A stretch of 64,000 bases of DNA. It comes from Campylobacter concisus. GTDB lineage: Bacteria; Campylobacterota; Campylobacteria; Campylobacterales; Campylobacteraceae. Each line of letters begins with the position of its first letter. The first letter of the stretch is position 1. A program made the position numbers and the translations under genes. The stretch lies in contig NZ_PPAW01000015.1 of NCBI RefSeq assembly GCF_002913225.1, positions 1 through 64,000 of the forward strand, read 5' to 3'. Of the stretch, positions 34,202 through 43,494 are shown piece by piece. The notes under the pieces were generated by a model. That model had not been told where the DNA came from, ran no database searches, and saw only the letters and a program-made list of their open reading frames with translations.

Positions 34202-36579
34202 TATTTGTCCTTAAATTTTCTAACTATAAAAAGCGAGTTTAGTATCACACTTAGCGAGCTTGCTGACATGAAAAGCGCGGCAAATAGCGGCATGACGTAG
34301 CCACACACGGCAAATGGCAGGCTAAGGGCGTTATAAAGCAGGCAAAAGAGTAAATTTTGCTTTATCGTTTTATAGGTAAATTTTGAAATTTTCACCGCTT
34401 TTGCTAGGCTTTGCAGGCTATCATCAAGTAGCACCACGTCGCTTTTCTCTAGGCTCACGGCCGCGCCACTTCCCATGCAAATGGCCACGTGAGCAAGGCT
34501 TAGTGCAGCTGCGTCGTTTATGCCGTCTCCAACCATCAGCACGTTTTTGCCCTGCTGTTTGAGACCAGCTATAAATTTAGCCTTTTCATCAGGTAACATC
34601 CCTGCTCTAAACTCGCTCACCCCAAGCCCATCTGCCACGTTTTTTACAACATTTTGAACGTCGCCACTTAGGATAAAGGTCTCTAATCCAGCTGCTTTTA
34701 GCTCATCTATGAGAGCCTTTGCCTCGGGCTTTACGCTATCTTGTAGGTAAAATTTAGCCACCAGCTCGCCCTGCTTGCCCACAAAAAAGCTCACATTTTC
34801 TTCGCTCTCATCAAATTTCACCCCATTTTCAGCCAAAAAGCGCTTGCTCCCAGCGATAAAACGCTCACCTGCGATATCAGCGCTAACTCCCTTTGCCACG
34901 CTTAAATTTGCATTTTCAAGCTCAACTTTTTTTGCACCTTTTTGCTTTAAAAACTCAGCCACCGCAACGCTTATTTGGTGGTTTGAGATGAGACAAAGCG
35001 AGTAAATTTTATCAATACTCACGCCCTCTTTTATAAAAAACTCGCCAACTTCAAATTTAGCCTTTGTAAGCGTCCCAGTCTTGTCAAATACCGCTACATC
35101 GCACTTTGCAAGGCTTTCAAAAAATTTAGCCTCCTTAAAAAGCACCTTGTTTTTAAAGGCCACCCCAAGGGCGCAAACGCTGCTAACTGGCGTGGCAAGG
35201 GCAAGCGCACAAGGGCAAGCGATCACGATGACGCTCACAGCCGTGACGATTGCTTCTGAAAAGCTAAATTTAAAGTACCAAAACCAAAATGTAAAAAATG
35301 CCAGAGTTAGCACGCTAAGAGAGAATTTCGAGGCGATTTTATTGACTGCTAGCTCGATATTTGGCTTTTTTAGCTCTGCGTTTTGGAGTAAATTTATAAG
35401 CTTATTAAGATATGAGTTTTTAAAAATTTGCCTTGCTTCATAGATGATCTGGCCGTTTAAACAAACGACGCCACTTTTTACTTCAGCCCCGCAGCTTAGT
35501 AAAAGTGGCAAACTTTCGCCTGTTAAGCTTGAGCTATCGATGCTTGCCTCACCACTAAGCACCACACCATCAAGTAGCGCCCTCTCGCCAGCTCTTAGCA
35601 CGATCTTTTCGCCTAAATTTACATCCTTTGGCTCTTTTAAAATATCCTTGCCATTCTCTAAAACGCAGACCTTTGCAAGCAGCATATCGCTTAAGAAATT
35701 TGATGTTTCAAGTGCCTTTTTCTTGCCTAAAATTTCTAAAAATTTGCCGATAAAAACAAAGGTTATGATCATCGCAACCGAGTCAAAATAACTCTCGCCG
35801 CTTCTTGTAAGCATCGCAAAAATCGAGTAGATATAGGTTATGCTAGCCCCCGTGATAACGAGCAGGTCCATATTTGGCGAGGCGTTTTTAATAGCGATCT
35901 TCGCCCCCTTGAAAAACTCGCTGCCAGTATAAAAAAGCACAGGCGTTGCCAGCACAAACTGCGCAAAGCTTAGCAGGTCCTTCACGTCGCTTCTGATACC
36001 GCTAAAGTAGCCGCCATACTGCGCGATCGCCAGCCACATGATATTCATCGTAGCAAAGACGCCAACAAGCGCTTTTGCGTAGAAATTTCGCCTTTTTTTG
36101 ACTAGTTCGTCCTCTTTTTGGCTCGCCGCGTAGGCCTTTGGAGTGTAGCCAACGGCATAAATTTTCTCAATTATTTGCTCCACCAAAAGCTCTTGCTCAT
36201 CGTAAACGATGACCGCCTTTTGGCTAAGCGAGTTGATATTTACCTCCAAAATTCCAGGCAGGCTAAAAAGCGCCTTTTCAAGCAGCCAGATGCACGCCGA
36301 GCAGGTGATACCGTCAATGAGAAGTGAAATTTTAGAAAACTCGCCCTCTTTTGTCACCAGCTCGCTAAAATTTGCCGCTAAATTTTTGACATTTGCGCCG
36401 CTACTTGCAGGATTTAGCGTGTTTTTGCCAAGCCTCTCGTAAAACTCGCCAAGGCCGCTTTCATTTAAAATTTCATAGACGCCTTTGCAGCCGACACAGC
36501 AAAACTTAAGCCCGCCCTTAGCCTCTATCATCGCGCTTTCATCAAAGCTTTGCTTGCAGTGAGAGCACCTACACTTCAC
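34201..36579 (-). CDS. ccoI: Copper P1B-type ATPase for cbb3 oxidase assembly
   Basis: 792 residues. N-terminal Cys-rich segment (CRCSHCKQSF, FCCVGCKGVY), a heavy-metal domain with GITCSACIWLLEKAL, membrane motif CPCALALATP, phosphorylation site DKTGTLTKAKF and hinge MVGDGINDAAAL. The double-Cys N-terminus plus a downstream ccoS gene identify the CcoI/FixI type, which supplies copper to cbb3 oxidase, instead of the CopA export type. It overlaps the regulator gene by 4 nt. Confidence 0.92.
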   Translation of the reverse strand: MKCRCSHCKQSFDESAMIEAKGGLKFCCVGCKGVYEILNESGLGEFYERLGKNTLNPASSGANVKNLAANFSELVTKEGEFSKISLLIDGITCSACIWLLEKALFSLPGILEVNINSLSQKAVIVYDEQELLVEQIIEKIYAVGYTPKAYAASQKEDELVKKRRNFYAKALVGVFATMNIMWLAIAQYGGYFSGIRSDVKDLLSFAQFVLATPVLFYTGSEFFKGAKIAIKNASPNMDLLVITGASITYIYSIFAMLTRSGESYFDSVAMIITFVFIGKFLEILGKKKALETSNFLSDMLLAKVCVLENGKDILKEPKDVNLGEKIVLRAGERALLDGVVLSGEASIDSSSLTGESLPLLLSCGAEVKSGVVCLNGQIIYEARQIFKNSYLNKLINLLQNAELKKPNIELAVNKIASKFSLSVLTLAFFTFWFWYFKFSFSEAIVTAVSVIVIACPCALALATPVSSVCALGVAFKNKVLFKEAKFFESLAKCDVAVFDKTGTLTKAKFEVGEFFIKEGVSIDKIYSLCLISNHQISVAVAEFLKQKGAKKVELENANLSVAKGVSADIAGERFIAGSKRFLAENGVKFDESEENVSFFVGKQGELVAKFYLQDSVKPEAKALIDELKAAGLETFILSGDVQNVVKNVADGLGVSEFRAGMLPDEKAKFIAGLKQQGKNVLMVGDGINDAAALSLAHVAICMGSGAAVSLEKSDVVLLDDSLQSLAKAVKISKFTYKTIKQNLLFCLLYNALSLPFAVCGYVMPLFAALFMSASSLSVILNSLFIVRKFKDK

Positions 36580-37196
36580 GGACGCTTCTTTTTAAGCTGG
36601 TCTAAATAGCCATATATCGTGATCTTTGAGACGTTTAGCTTGGCTGCCACGACCTCGATAGCACCCTTTATGTTAAAAATGCCCTTTTCGTTCATAAAGC
36701 CAACAAGCTCGAGCTTTTGCTCTTTTTTGAGCTTCTTGCTCTCGTTTTTGGCGATGATCTTGTCGATCAAATTTAAAACTATCTGCATTACATCGTCGTT
36801 TTGCTCGCTCTTGGGCTCATTTTCACTCGTCTTTAAGAAATTCCCAGCCATTTCAAAAAGGCTCTTTGCTACGCTTGCATCGACATTTACGCATATCGCC
36901 CCGATGATCTCTCCGTGCTCGTCTCTGATAAAGGCAGTTGAAGACTTCACCAGCTTTTCGTCCTTGGTAAAAAAGTAGTTTGCCACGTAGTCGTCTTTGA
37001 AATTTTCGCTGTTTAAGACCTCGCTTACAAGGTGGTCAAAGCTTTGTACGACCTTTCTGCCAGTGACGTCGCCAGCTACATATACAACTGAGCGCTGCGG
37101 GTTTGAGAGATCGTGCAGCACGACTTCGCAGGCAAATGGCGAGCTTTTTTGTATGAGATTTGCCGTTGGGATAAATGCCTTTAATATATGGTGCAT
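36576..37196 (-). CDS. YheO-type PAS/HTH transcription regulator
   Basis: 206 residues. The YheO-like PAS domain covers about 5-115 (SSPFACEVVLHDLSNP, GEIIGAICVNVD) and a DauR-type HTH occupies the C-terminus (KGAIEVVAAKLNVSKITIYGYLDQLKKK). Relatives control amino-acid catabolism such as D-arginine use. It is divergent from ridA and the PLP-enzyme gene, which may be its targets, and it overlaps ccoI by 4 nt. Confidence 0.88.
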   Translation of the reverse strand: MHHILKAFIPTANLIQKSSPFACEVVLHDLSNPQRSVVYVAGDVTGRKVVQSFDHLVSEVLNSENFKDDYVANYFFTKDEKLVKSSTAFIRDEHGEIIGAICVNVDASVAKSLFEMAGNFLKTSENEPKSEQNDDVMQIVLNLIDKIIAKNESKKLKKEQKLELVGFMNEKGIFNIKGAIEVVAAKLNVSKITIYGYLDQLKKKRP

Positions 37197-37313
37197 AAGG
37201 CGCCTTTTGTTTTTGTTTAAGTTTAGCCAAAATATTTTTAAAATTTCGATAAGAAAAAATATAATTTTTTATGAAAATTTGTGAAATTTAAGTGGTAATA
37301 ATAATTTTTTATC

Positions 37314-37338
37314 TATAATCCTTTAAATTTTTAAGGAG
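37314..37338 (+). promoter_or_regulatory. ridA promoter -10 and ribosome site
   Basis: TATAAT at 37314-37319, preceded by a T-run (AATTTTTTATC), and AAGGAG at 37333-37338, 5 nt before the ridA ATG. Confidence 0.65.
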
Positions 37339-37343
37339 AAAAT

Positions 37344-37727
37344 ATGAAAATTTATGAGACCGAAATTTCAAAAAAGAAAAAGGCTCACTACTCTTTGGCA
37401 ACCGAGCACAACGGCGTCCTCTACATCTCAGGTCAGCTTAGCATGGACCCAGAGACTAGGCAAATTCCAGAGGGGCTAAAGACGCAAACAAGACAGGCTT
37501 TAAAAAACCTTGATAACGTGCTAAAACTAGCAAATGCGACAAGAAATGACATCTTGATGTGCCGCATCTATACGCCAGATATCGACTTTTGGGACGAGAT
37601 AGATGACGAGTATGCACTATTTTTTGGCGAGCACAAGCCAGCTCGCGTCGTAGTGCCGACAAACAAACTTCACTTTGGCTGCCTGCTAGAGATCGAAGCC
37701 ACAGCAATACTTGATAGAAAATTTTAA
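37344..37727 (+). CDS. RidA enamine/imine deaminase
   Basis: 127 residues, YjgF/RidA family. Removes reactive 2-aminoacrylate-like products of PLP-dependent dehydratases. ETEISKKKKAHYSLATEHNG then YISGQLSMDPET, the catalytic Arg in ILMCRIYTPDID and ARVVVPTNKLHFGCLLEIEATA are all present (shown in parts). It lies 11 nt before a broken PLP-enzyme gene, a fitting partner. Confidence 0.93.
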   Translation: MKIYETEISKKKKAHYSLATEHNGVLYISGQLSMDPETRQIPEGLKTQTRQALKNLDNVLKLANATRNDILMCRIYTPDIDFWDEIDDEYALFFGEHKPARVVVPTNKLHFGCLLEIEATAILDRKF

Positions 37728-37738
37728 AAGGAGCAACA

Positions 37739-38823
37739 ATGCCTAAATTTATCTGCTCAAAGTGCGGTAAGAGCGCAGAATTTGAGGGGGCGATATTTAC
37801 GTGCGAGTGCGGTGGGCTTTATAAACTGGAGTTTAAACCGGCCAAATTTGATCTAAATTTGATCGATCAGCGCGAGTTTAGCCTATTTATATACCGCGAA
37901 TTTTTCCCTATCAAAAACGATCTTTGGCGCGATATCAGCCTTGGCGAAGGGCTAACAAAGAGCGTGAAATTTGATGACTCACTCTACCTCAAAATGGACT
38001 ATGCGATGCCAACGCTTTCATTTAAGGATAGGGGTGCGGTGATGCTTATTTGGTTTTGCAAAACTCATGGCATCACAAAGATCTTGCAAGATAGCAGCGG
38101 AAACGCTGGAAACTCAGTCGCCGCATACGCTGCAAGAGCTGGGATAGAGTGTGAAATTTACGTCCCAAAAGGCACAAGCGAGAAAAAGATAAAGATGCTT
38201 GAGTACTACGGCGCAAAGGCGGTTGTCTTTGACGGCACGCGCGACGAAACGGCAGATGCTTGCAGAAAAAGGGCAAAAGATGAGGGCATATTTTACGCAA
38301 ACCACGTATTTAACCCGCTTTTTACCAAGGCACTAAAACATATATATATGAAATTTACGAGCAGCTTGGATTTGTACCTGAAAATTTATTTCTGCCAGTT
38401 GGCAACGGCACCTTGCTAATAGGCTGCGAGATCGCTTTAAAAGAACTTTTTGAGGCTGGAGTGATCAAAAAACTGCCTAAAATTTTCATCGTTCAAAGTG
38501 AAAATTGCGCGCCGTTTCTTGGGGCGACAAGCGAGCCAGTTGCGATAAAGGCAGAGCCAACTTTGGCTGAGGGCATAGCGATCGCAAAACCTGCTCGTGG
38601 CGCCGAAATTTTAGCTAGCAACTACGCTGGCGAGCGCGAGGTGATCACGATAAAAGAAGATGAGATCATGCCAGCTAGAAATTTCCTAGCAAGCCGCGGC
38701 TTTTACGTCGAGCACACCACAGCAGCCATCTACGCCGCCTACGCAAGCTACGCAAAATCGCACAAGATAGATGGCAAAAGCATCATCTCGATGTGCGGCG
38801 CTGGGCTAAAAAGCGAGCACTAA
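37739..38823 (+). pseudogene. Threonine-synthase-like PLP enzyme, broken by a frameshift
   Basis: Two frames together encode about 360 residues of a fold-type II PLP enzyme. The first (37739-38419) has a zinc ribbon (C6, C9, and CECGG), the PLP lysine in TLSFKDRGAV and DSSGNAGNSVAAYA. At the T5 run 38319-38323 the frame is lost: frame one goes NPLFTKALKH, while the other frame continues the expected FYQGTKTYIYEIYEQLGF.. to VGNGTLLIGCE and on to 38823. One missing T (T5 instead of T6) restores the whole gene. True mutation, phase variation at a short T-run and sequencing error are all possible. Confidence 0.85.
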
Positions 38824-38826
38824 TTT

Positions 38827-38856
38827 AAATTTGCAGGCCATTTTGCCTGCAAATTT
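38827..38856 (+). terminator. Terminator before rho
   Basis: AAATTTGCAGGC (38827-38838) and GCCTGCAAATTT (38845-38856) form a perfect 12-bp stem with a 6-nt loop, directly after the PLP-enzyme stop. The following bases (GCCTATTTTAG) are only partly T-rich. Confidence 0.65.
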
Positions 38857-38888
38857 GCCTATTTTAGCGACTTTGGTTGTGGCATTTC

Positions 38889-38917
38889 TTGACAACAAAG
38901 TTTTATTTTTATAAAAT
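38889..38917 (+). promoter_or_regulatory. rho promoter
   Basis: TTGACA (38889-38894) and TAAAAT (38912-38917) at 17-nt spacing, 70 nt ahead of the rho ATG. The leader of about 60 nt could carry autoregulation but no structure stands out. Confidence 0.6.
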
Positions 38918-38986
38918 GCCAAAACTTTCAAAAAACTTTTGAAGCCCAGAATTCTGCAATCTTATCCCCGCATTTAAAGAGGAAAA

Positions 38987-40330
38987 ATGGAAAACAATAA
39001 CCAAACCGAGCAAAGTGCTGCTCAAAACACAAAAACTACAAAAAAACATCAAGCATCAAGAACCCACGTACCAGTTGACGGACACAAGATCGAAGAGCTA
39101 AGAACGCTTAGCTTAGACGAGCTAGTGCAGATCGCAAATGGCGTTGGCGTCGAAAATCCACGCGAATTTCGCAGGCAGGATTTGATATTTGAGATACTAA
39201 AAACCCAGACAAAACAAGGCGGATTTATACTATTTACTGGAATTTTAGAGATTACAAACGAGGGTTACGGCTTTTTAAGGGCTGTTGATGCAAATTTAAG
39301 CGACAGCTCAAACGACGCTTATGTTTCAAACTCTCAAATCCGCAAATTTGCACTTCGTGTGGGCGACATCATCACCGGCCAAGTAAGAGAGCCAAAAGAT
39401 CAGGAGAAATACTACGCCCTTTTAAAGATAGAAGCGGTAAATTATATGCCTCTAGCAGACGCAAAAGAGAGGCCACTCTTTGACAACCTAACCCCGCTTT
39501 TCCCAACTGAAAAGCTAAATTTAGAGTATGATCCGATGAAGCTAACGGGCCGTGTGCTCGACCTTTTCACGCCTATTGGCAAGGGTCAGCGCGGCCTCAT
39601 CGTCGCACCTCCAAGAAGTGGTAAAACTGAGCTTATGAAAGAGCTAGCTCACGGCATCGCAAAAAATCATCCAGAAGCCCAGCTAATGGTGCTTTTGGTA
39701 GATGAGAGACCAGAAGAGGTTACCGATATGCAACGCTGCGTAAAAGGCGAGGTATTTAGCTCGACATTTGACCTGCCAGCGCTTAATCACGTCCGCGTAG
39801 CAGAGCTAGTCATCGAAAAGGCAAAACGTCTAGTTGAAATGGGCAAAGATGTCATCATCTTGCTTGATAGCATAACCCGTCTAGCACGCGCCTACAACAC
39901 AGTGACTCCGCCAAGCGGCAAGGTGCTAACAGGCGGCGTGGATGCAAACGCACTTCACAAGCCAAAACGCTTCTTTGGCGCAGCTAGAAACATTGAGTAC
40001 GGCGGCTCACTAACCATCATCGCAACCGCACTGATCGACACTGGCTCACGTATGGACGAAGTGATATTTGAAGAGTTTAAAGGAACTGGAAACAGCGAGA
40101 TCGTGCTTGACCGCAATATCTCAGACCGCAGAATTTACCCAGCTATCAACGTGCTAAAATCAGGCACTAGAAAAGAAGAGCTACTTCAAAAGCCTGATGA
40201 ACTTCAAAAAATTTGGGCTATTCGCTCTGCGATAGCTACAATGGACGACGTCGAAGCGCTTAAATTCTTATACGCAAAGATGCTAAAAACAAAAGACAAC
40301 AAAGAGCTTCTCTCTATCCTAAACGAGTAA
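38987..40330 (+). CDS. rho: Transcription termination factor Rho
   Basis: 447 residues. Hexameric RNA helicase that ends transcription. Rho N-terminal domain ([20 protein letters not shown]), the RNA-binding cold-shock fold ([20 protein letters not shown] in parts), Walker [12 protein letters not shown], the Q-loop and [15 protein letters not shown] Gln/Asn/Thr-rich start of about 25 residues precedes the domains. AGAGGA lies before the ATG. Confidence 0.98.
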   Translation: MENNNQTEQSAAQNTKTTKKHQASRTHVPVDGHKIEELRTLSLDELVQIANGVGVENPREFRRQDLIFEILKTQTKQGGFILFTGILEITNEGYGFLRAVDANLSDSSNDAYVSNSQIRKFALRVGDIITGQVREPKDQEKYYALLKIEAVNYMPLADAKERPLFDNLTPLFPTEKLNLEYDPMKLTGRVLDLFTPIGKGQRGLIVAPPRSGKTELMKELAHGIAKNHPEAQLMVLLVDERPEEVTDMQRCVKGEVFSSTFDLPALNHVRVAELVIEKAKRLVEMGKDVIILLDSITRLARAYNTVTPPSGKVLTGGVDANALHKPKRFFGAARNIEYGGSLTIIATALIDTGSRMDEVIFEEFKGTGNSEIVLDRNISDRRIYPAINVLKSGTRKEELLQKPDELQKIWAIRSAIATMDDVEALKFLYAKMLKTKDNKELLSILNE

Positions 40331-40337
40331 ATTTAAC

Positions 40338-40365
40338 TGAGCTTGAAGCGCTTGCTTTGAGCTCA
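40338..40365 (+). terminator. Possible rho terminator
   Basis: TGAGC (40338-40342) and GCTCA (40361-40365) close an imperfect stem around AAGCGCTT. The T-tract is poor, so this is tentative. The rest of 40366-40473 shows nothing. Confidence 0.35.
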
Positions 40366-40473
40366 AATTTCTCACTTAAAATATAAACTCCAGCTTTTCT
40401 AGCCAAAAATATCTTAGAAATTTTGAATTTTTCAACACTTGTAATTATAAAAGAGATTACGATTTTTAAACGA

Positions 40474-40686
40474 TTATTTACTAAATTTTTCTATGTCTTG
40501 ATTGATCAAATTTTCATACTCGCAAAGCTCGTTGCAAGTCTTTTTGCTCTGCTCGATAAGCTCATCAAATTTAAATCCAAGCATTACGATACGATAAAGG
40601 TTTGGCTTGTGTTTTCGCCAGTTGTAAAGCGTTGCGACATCAACGTCTAAATGATAAGCCATATCACGTTTTGTCATCTTAGCCAC
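40474..40686 (-). CDS. Small HTH DNA-binding protein
   Basis: 70 residues. MTKRDMAYHLDVDVATLYNWRKHKP is a plain helix-turn-helix of the kind found in small regulators of this class; the remainder (about 30-70) is helical with NELCEYENLINQDI. The frame is open to 40740, but AAGGAG 6 nt before GTG at 40686 fixes the start as (V/M)AKMTKRD. Target unknown; it is divergent from the outer-membrane protein gene, a possible target. Confidence 0.65.
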   Translation of the reverse strand: MAKMTKRDMAYHLDVDVATLYNWRKHKPNLYRIVMLGFKFDELIEQSKKTCNELCEYENLINQDIEKFSK

Positions 40687-40845
40687 TTTACACTCCTTTT
40701 TTTGAGTGATTTTATAAATTTTATTCTGATAAGAAAACAATTGAATTATTTTATGTTTTTTATTAATTTTATTGAATATTTAAACTTTATTTAATATAAG
40801 AAAATTTAAAATAGCCGCGTAACATTTTTTAAATAAGGAGTAAAA

Positions 40846-41448
40846 ATGAAAAATGTAGTTTTAAAAGTTGCTTTAGGCTTAAGCCTAGCTAGTGCCGCTG
40901 CTTTAGCGCAAGGAGCGTTTGTTGGAGTTGAGGGAGACTACTCTTTTGGATCAAAATTAAAAGTAAAAAGAGGTGATGGATCAAAAGATAGTATTAAAAA
41001 AGCGCAACCAGGTCTTGGTCTAAAAGCTGGTTATGACTTTGATGTAGCTAGAGTTTATGGTGCTTATATATATGACTTTCAAGCTAAAAAGTCACTTGGT
41101 GATGAAGATGGCACAGTAGTAAAATGGAATACACATAAATTTATAGTTGGAGCTGACTATACTCCGAGCGTAGCAAAAGATCTTAAACTAATTCTTGGTG
41201 GCTACACTGGTTTTTCAAAACTTAAATTGGATGTATTTGACACACATGATGGTTCTGAAAAAGGCAACGCAACTGGCTGGATACTAGGTACAAAAGTCGG
41301 TGCAGAATACTCTATCAATGAAAATAATGCGGTTGAGTTTGGTTTAAAAGCTGATAGAACCGACTATGGTAAGATCAATAAATTTAATTTAGTCGATATT
41401 AAAGAGACAAACCTCGGTCTTTATATGGGATATACATATAAATTTTAA
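40846..41448 (+). CDS. Small outer-membrane beta-barrel protein
   Basis: 200 residues. Signal peptide 1-21 (ending ALA) and then repeated amphipathic strands with alternating aromatic residues: GAFVGVEGDYSFG, GLKAGYDFD, KFIVGADYTP, KVGAEYSINENNA, and the closing LGLYMGYTYKF whose terminal Phe is the usual BAM signal. This looks like an 8-stranded OmpX/Ail-like or OmpA-like barrel; precise role unknown. A 12-bp-stem terminator follows. Confidence 0.82.
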   Translation: MKNVVLKVALGLSLASAAALAQGAFVGVEGDYSFGSKLKVKRGDGSKDSIKKAQPGLGLKAGYDFDVARVYGAYIYDFQAKKSLGDEDGTVVKWNTHKFIVGADYTPSVAKDLKLILGGYTGFSKLKLDVFDTHDGSEKGNATGWILGTKVGAEYSINENNAVEFGLKADRTDYGKINKFNLVDIKETNLGLYMGYTYKF

Positions 41449-41456
41449 TAATTCGC

Positions 41457-41490
41457 AAGCTCAAATTTCAAAGCAAATTTGAGCTTTTAT
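41457..41490 (+). terminator. Terminator after the outer-membrane protein gene
   Basis: AAGCTCAAATTT (41457-41468) and AAATTTGAGCTT (41475-41486) form a perfect 12-bp stem with loop CAAAGC and a TTAT tail. It also serves the converging GNAT gene as a boundary. Confidence 0.85.
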
Positions 41491-41496
41491 TAGAAA

Positions 41497-41976
41497 CTAT
41501 AAATTTACCAGCTTTTCTAAATTTTCGCCGTCTAAGCGGTAGGTTCTCCACTCAAGAGATTGGTTTTTAGCACCCATGCTTTCATAAAATTTGATGCTTG
41601 GTTCATTCCAGTTTAGACAGCACCACTCAAGCCTTTTTAAATTTTCATCCTTGCAAATTTGAGCTAGAAATTTAAAAAATGCCTTGCCGATGCCTTGATT
41701 TCTAAACTCTTTTTTGACGTAGATGTCCTCAAGATAGATCCCGCCAAGCCCTAAAAATGTAGAAAACGTGTAAAAATAGATAGCATATCCTATCACCCTG
41801 CCCTCGCTCTCGCAGACAAGGGCTTTTGCGTGATTTTTATTAAAAATAGAGTCCGCAAAAATTTCATTTGTAAAAGTGACTTGATCGCTCATTTTTTCGT
41901 AAGCCGCAAGCTCCCTTACAAGCTCGCATATCACGTCTATATCGCCCTTAGTCGCTTTTCTTATTTGAAATTTCAT
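41497..41976 (-). CDS. GNAT family acetyltransferase
   Basis: 159 residues. The acetyl-CoA site reads IYVKKEFRNQGIGKAFFKFLA (key R-N-Q-G-I-G), with LEWCCLNWNEPSIKFYESMGA as the C-terminal family pattern. The substrate is unknown; the sequence is close to the SAT1-like (diamine acetyltransferase) branch. It shares one base with the nusA stop, so it is expressed with nusA. Confidence 0.88.
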   Translation of the reverse strand: MKFQIRKATKGDIDVICELVRELAAYEKMSDQVTFTNEIFADSIFNKNHAKALVCESEGRVIGYAIYFYTFSTFLGLGGIYLEDIYVKKEFRNQGIGKAFFKFLAQICKDENLKRLEWCCLNWNEPSIKFYESMGAKNQSLEWRTYRLDGENLEKLVNL

Positions 41977-43079
41977 TAGTTGTCACCAAAGAGTGCTTTT
42001 AGATCCTTAACCATTTCGCCATTTTCGCCGCTGCTGCTAGTTTTTGAGCCAAGCTCGTTTAGCTCGATCTCATAGCCAGTTAGCATGCTTGCAAGGCGGA
42101 TATTTATGCCATTTTTGCCGATAGCTTTACTCTTTTGCTCGCTTGCAAGCGTTACGATCGCCTTGTTTTCTTCGATCTTTACAGATGTGATGATCGCAGG
42201 TGCCATAGCGCGAGCTACCAAGATCGCTGGCTCGGTGGTGTATTCGATCGCATCGATGCTCTCGCCGTGAAGCTCTTTGCTTACGGCATTTATCCTAACG
42301 CCCTTTGTGCCGACCGTTGCGCCGACTGGATCGATGTTTGGAGTGGTTGAGATGAGTGCTACTTTTGCTCTTTCGCCAGGGATCCTCGCACTTCCTTGAA
42401 TGATGATGCCACCATCTTTTATCTCTGGCACCTCTGAAGTTAGCAGCGCCTCAAGAAATTTAGGTGAAGTCCTTGAAAGTTCGACCTTTATACCTAAATT
42501 TTTATCTGTAAAAACTTTTCTAATGACCGCTTTTACCACATCGCCTACTTTAAATTTCTCGCCTTTTATGCGGTTTTTACGTGGCAAGATGGCACGAAGC
42601 TCATCTATCTCGATAAAGGTGTTTTCATCGTTATCAACCCTAACAACCGGGCCAAAGACCATGTGGCCGCTCATCTCATTATATTTTTGTAAAATTTTCT
42701 CTTCGACTAGGCGCTGGATGTGATATTCAAGCTCCTTGTGAAGCGTTTGGGCGGCTGTTCTGCCAAGGTTATCAAGGCTTAGCTCGTAAGTGAGCTCATC
42801 TCCGATCTCTACGCCATTATCTATCTTTTTAGCCTCTTTTAAGCTTAAAAAGTGCTCATTGTCTTCAGCAAGCCTCTCATCGTCGTTTGCTACGATTGAA
42901 ATTTTTTGATAAAGCTTTAAATTTTTATTTGCATCGATGCTCACATCATATTCATAATTTTCGCCATAAACCCTTTTAGCAGTGTTTATCAAAGCCCTTA
43001 TGACACGCTCTTTTACATCTTCTATCTCTAAATTTTTCTCATTTGCAATTGACTCTATAATGTCTGATATTCTTTCCAT
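41976..43079 (-). CDS. nusA: Transcription termination/antitermination factor NusA
   Basis: 367 residues. N-terminal polymerase-binding domain, S1 domain (MVFGPVVRVDNDENTFIEID in parts), then two KH domains (VGATVGTKGVRINAVSKEL and KAIGKNGINIRLAS in parts). A 20-codon upstream extension is open, but GGAGA 6 nt before ATG 43079 and the family start MERISDIIESIA fix the start. The acidic repeats of E. coli NusA are absent, as usual in this class. Confidence 0.96.
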   Translation of the reverse strand: MERISDIIESIANEKNLEIEDVKERVIRALINTAKRVYGENYEYDVSIDANKNLKLYQKISIVANDDERLAEDNEHFLSLKEAKKIDNGVEIGDELTYELSLDNLGRTAAQTLHKELEYHIQRLVEEKILQKYNEMSGHMVFGPVVRVDNDENTFIEIDELRAILPRKNRIKGEKFKVGDVVKAVIRKVFTDKNLGIKVELSRTSPKFLEALLTSEVPEIKDGGIIIQGSARIPGERAKVALISTTPNIDPVGATVGTKGVRINAVSKELHGESIDAIEYTTEPAILVARAMAPAIITSVKIEENKAIVTLASEQKSKAIGKNGINIRLASMLTGYEIELNELGSKTSSSGENGEMVKDLKALFGDN

Positions 43080-43251
43080 TTTTTCTCCATTGTGACGATA
43101 AATTTCGGGGATTTTTCGTGAAGTTTTGAAATTATACATAAGCCATACTTTTAATAACTTTAAGCTTGTTATTAACTTTTATTTAATCCTTTTTTTATGA
43201 TGATTTGGGTATATTGACCGATTAAAATTTAAGATTTTGAAAGGATTAAAA

Positions 43252-43494
43252 ATGGAGCTAAAACTTGCAAGAGCCGAATTAGACGCAAAACCAAAAACAA
43301 TTTCACTAGAAAAGATAGAGGCAGCTGTCGAAAAAGAGGGTCAGAAAATTTTCTATTTTGATAAAGAAAACACACACAAACAACTAATCGCCTTAGTCGA
43401 GCACTTTGAAGAAAAAGGGCTAAGTGTTTATCACAGAACCGTGAAATACGGCCTTGATGATAGCGATTATATGTATGAAGTGCATATACTTTAA
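43252..43494 (+). CDS. HP0268-like small protein
   Basis: 80 residues ([20 protein letters not shown] start). This matches the HP0268 family limited to Helicobacter/Campylobacter relatives; a nuclease activity has been described for a Helicobacter member, but role in the cell is unclear. AAGGA lies 9 nt before ATG 43252, better than the upstream in-frame ATG at 43237. It shares one base with miaB (TAATG), and that pairing is expected to be co-transcribed. Confidence 0.8.
   Translation: MELKLARAELDAKPKTISLEKIEAAVEKEGQKIFYFDKENTHKQLIALVEHFEEKGLSVYHRTVKYGLDDSDYMYEVHIL

Noticed and set aside
40423-40650. 75-codon plus-strand frame after rho
   Set aside because: Opposite to the small HTH gene, which has a clear ribosome site and HTH motif.
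43237-43251. Upstream ATG for the HP0268-like gene
   Set aside because: The AAGGA ribosome site lies just inside the extension, so the start is ATG 43252.
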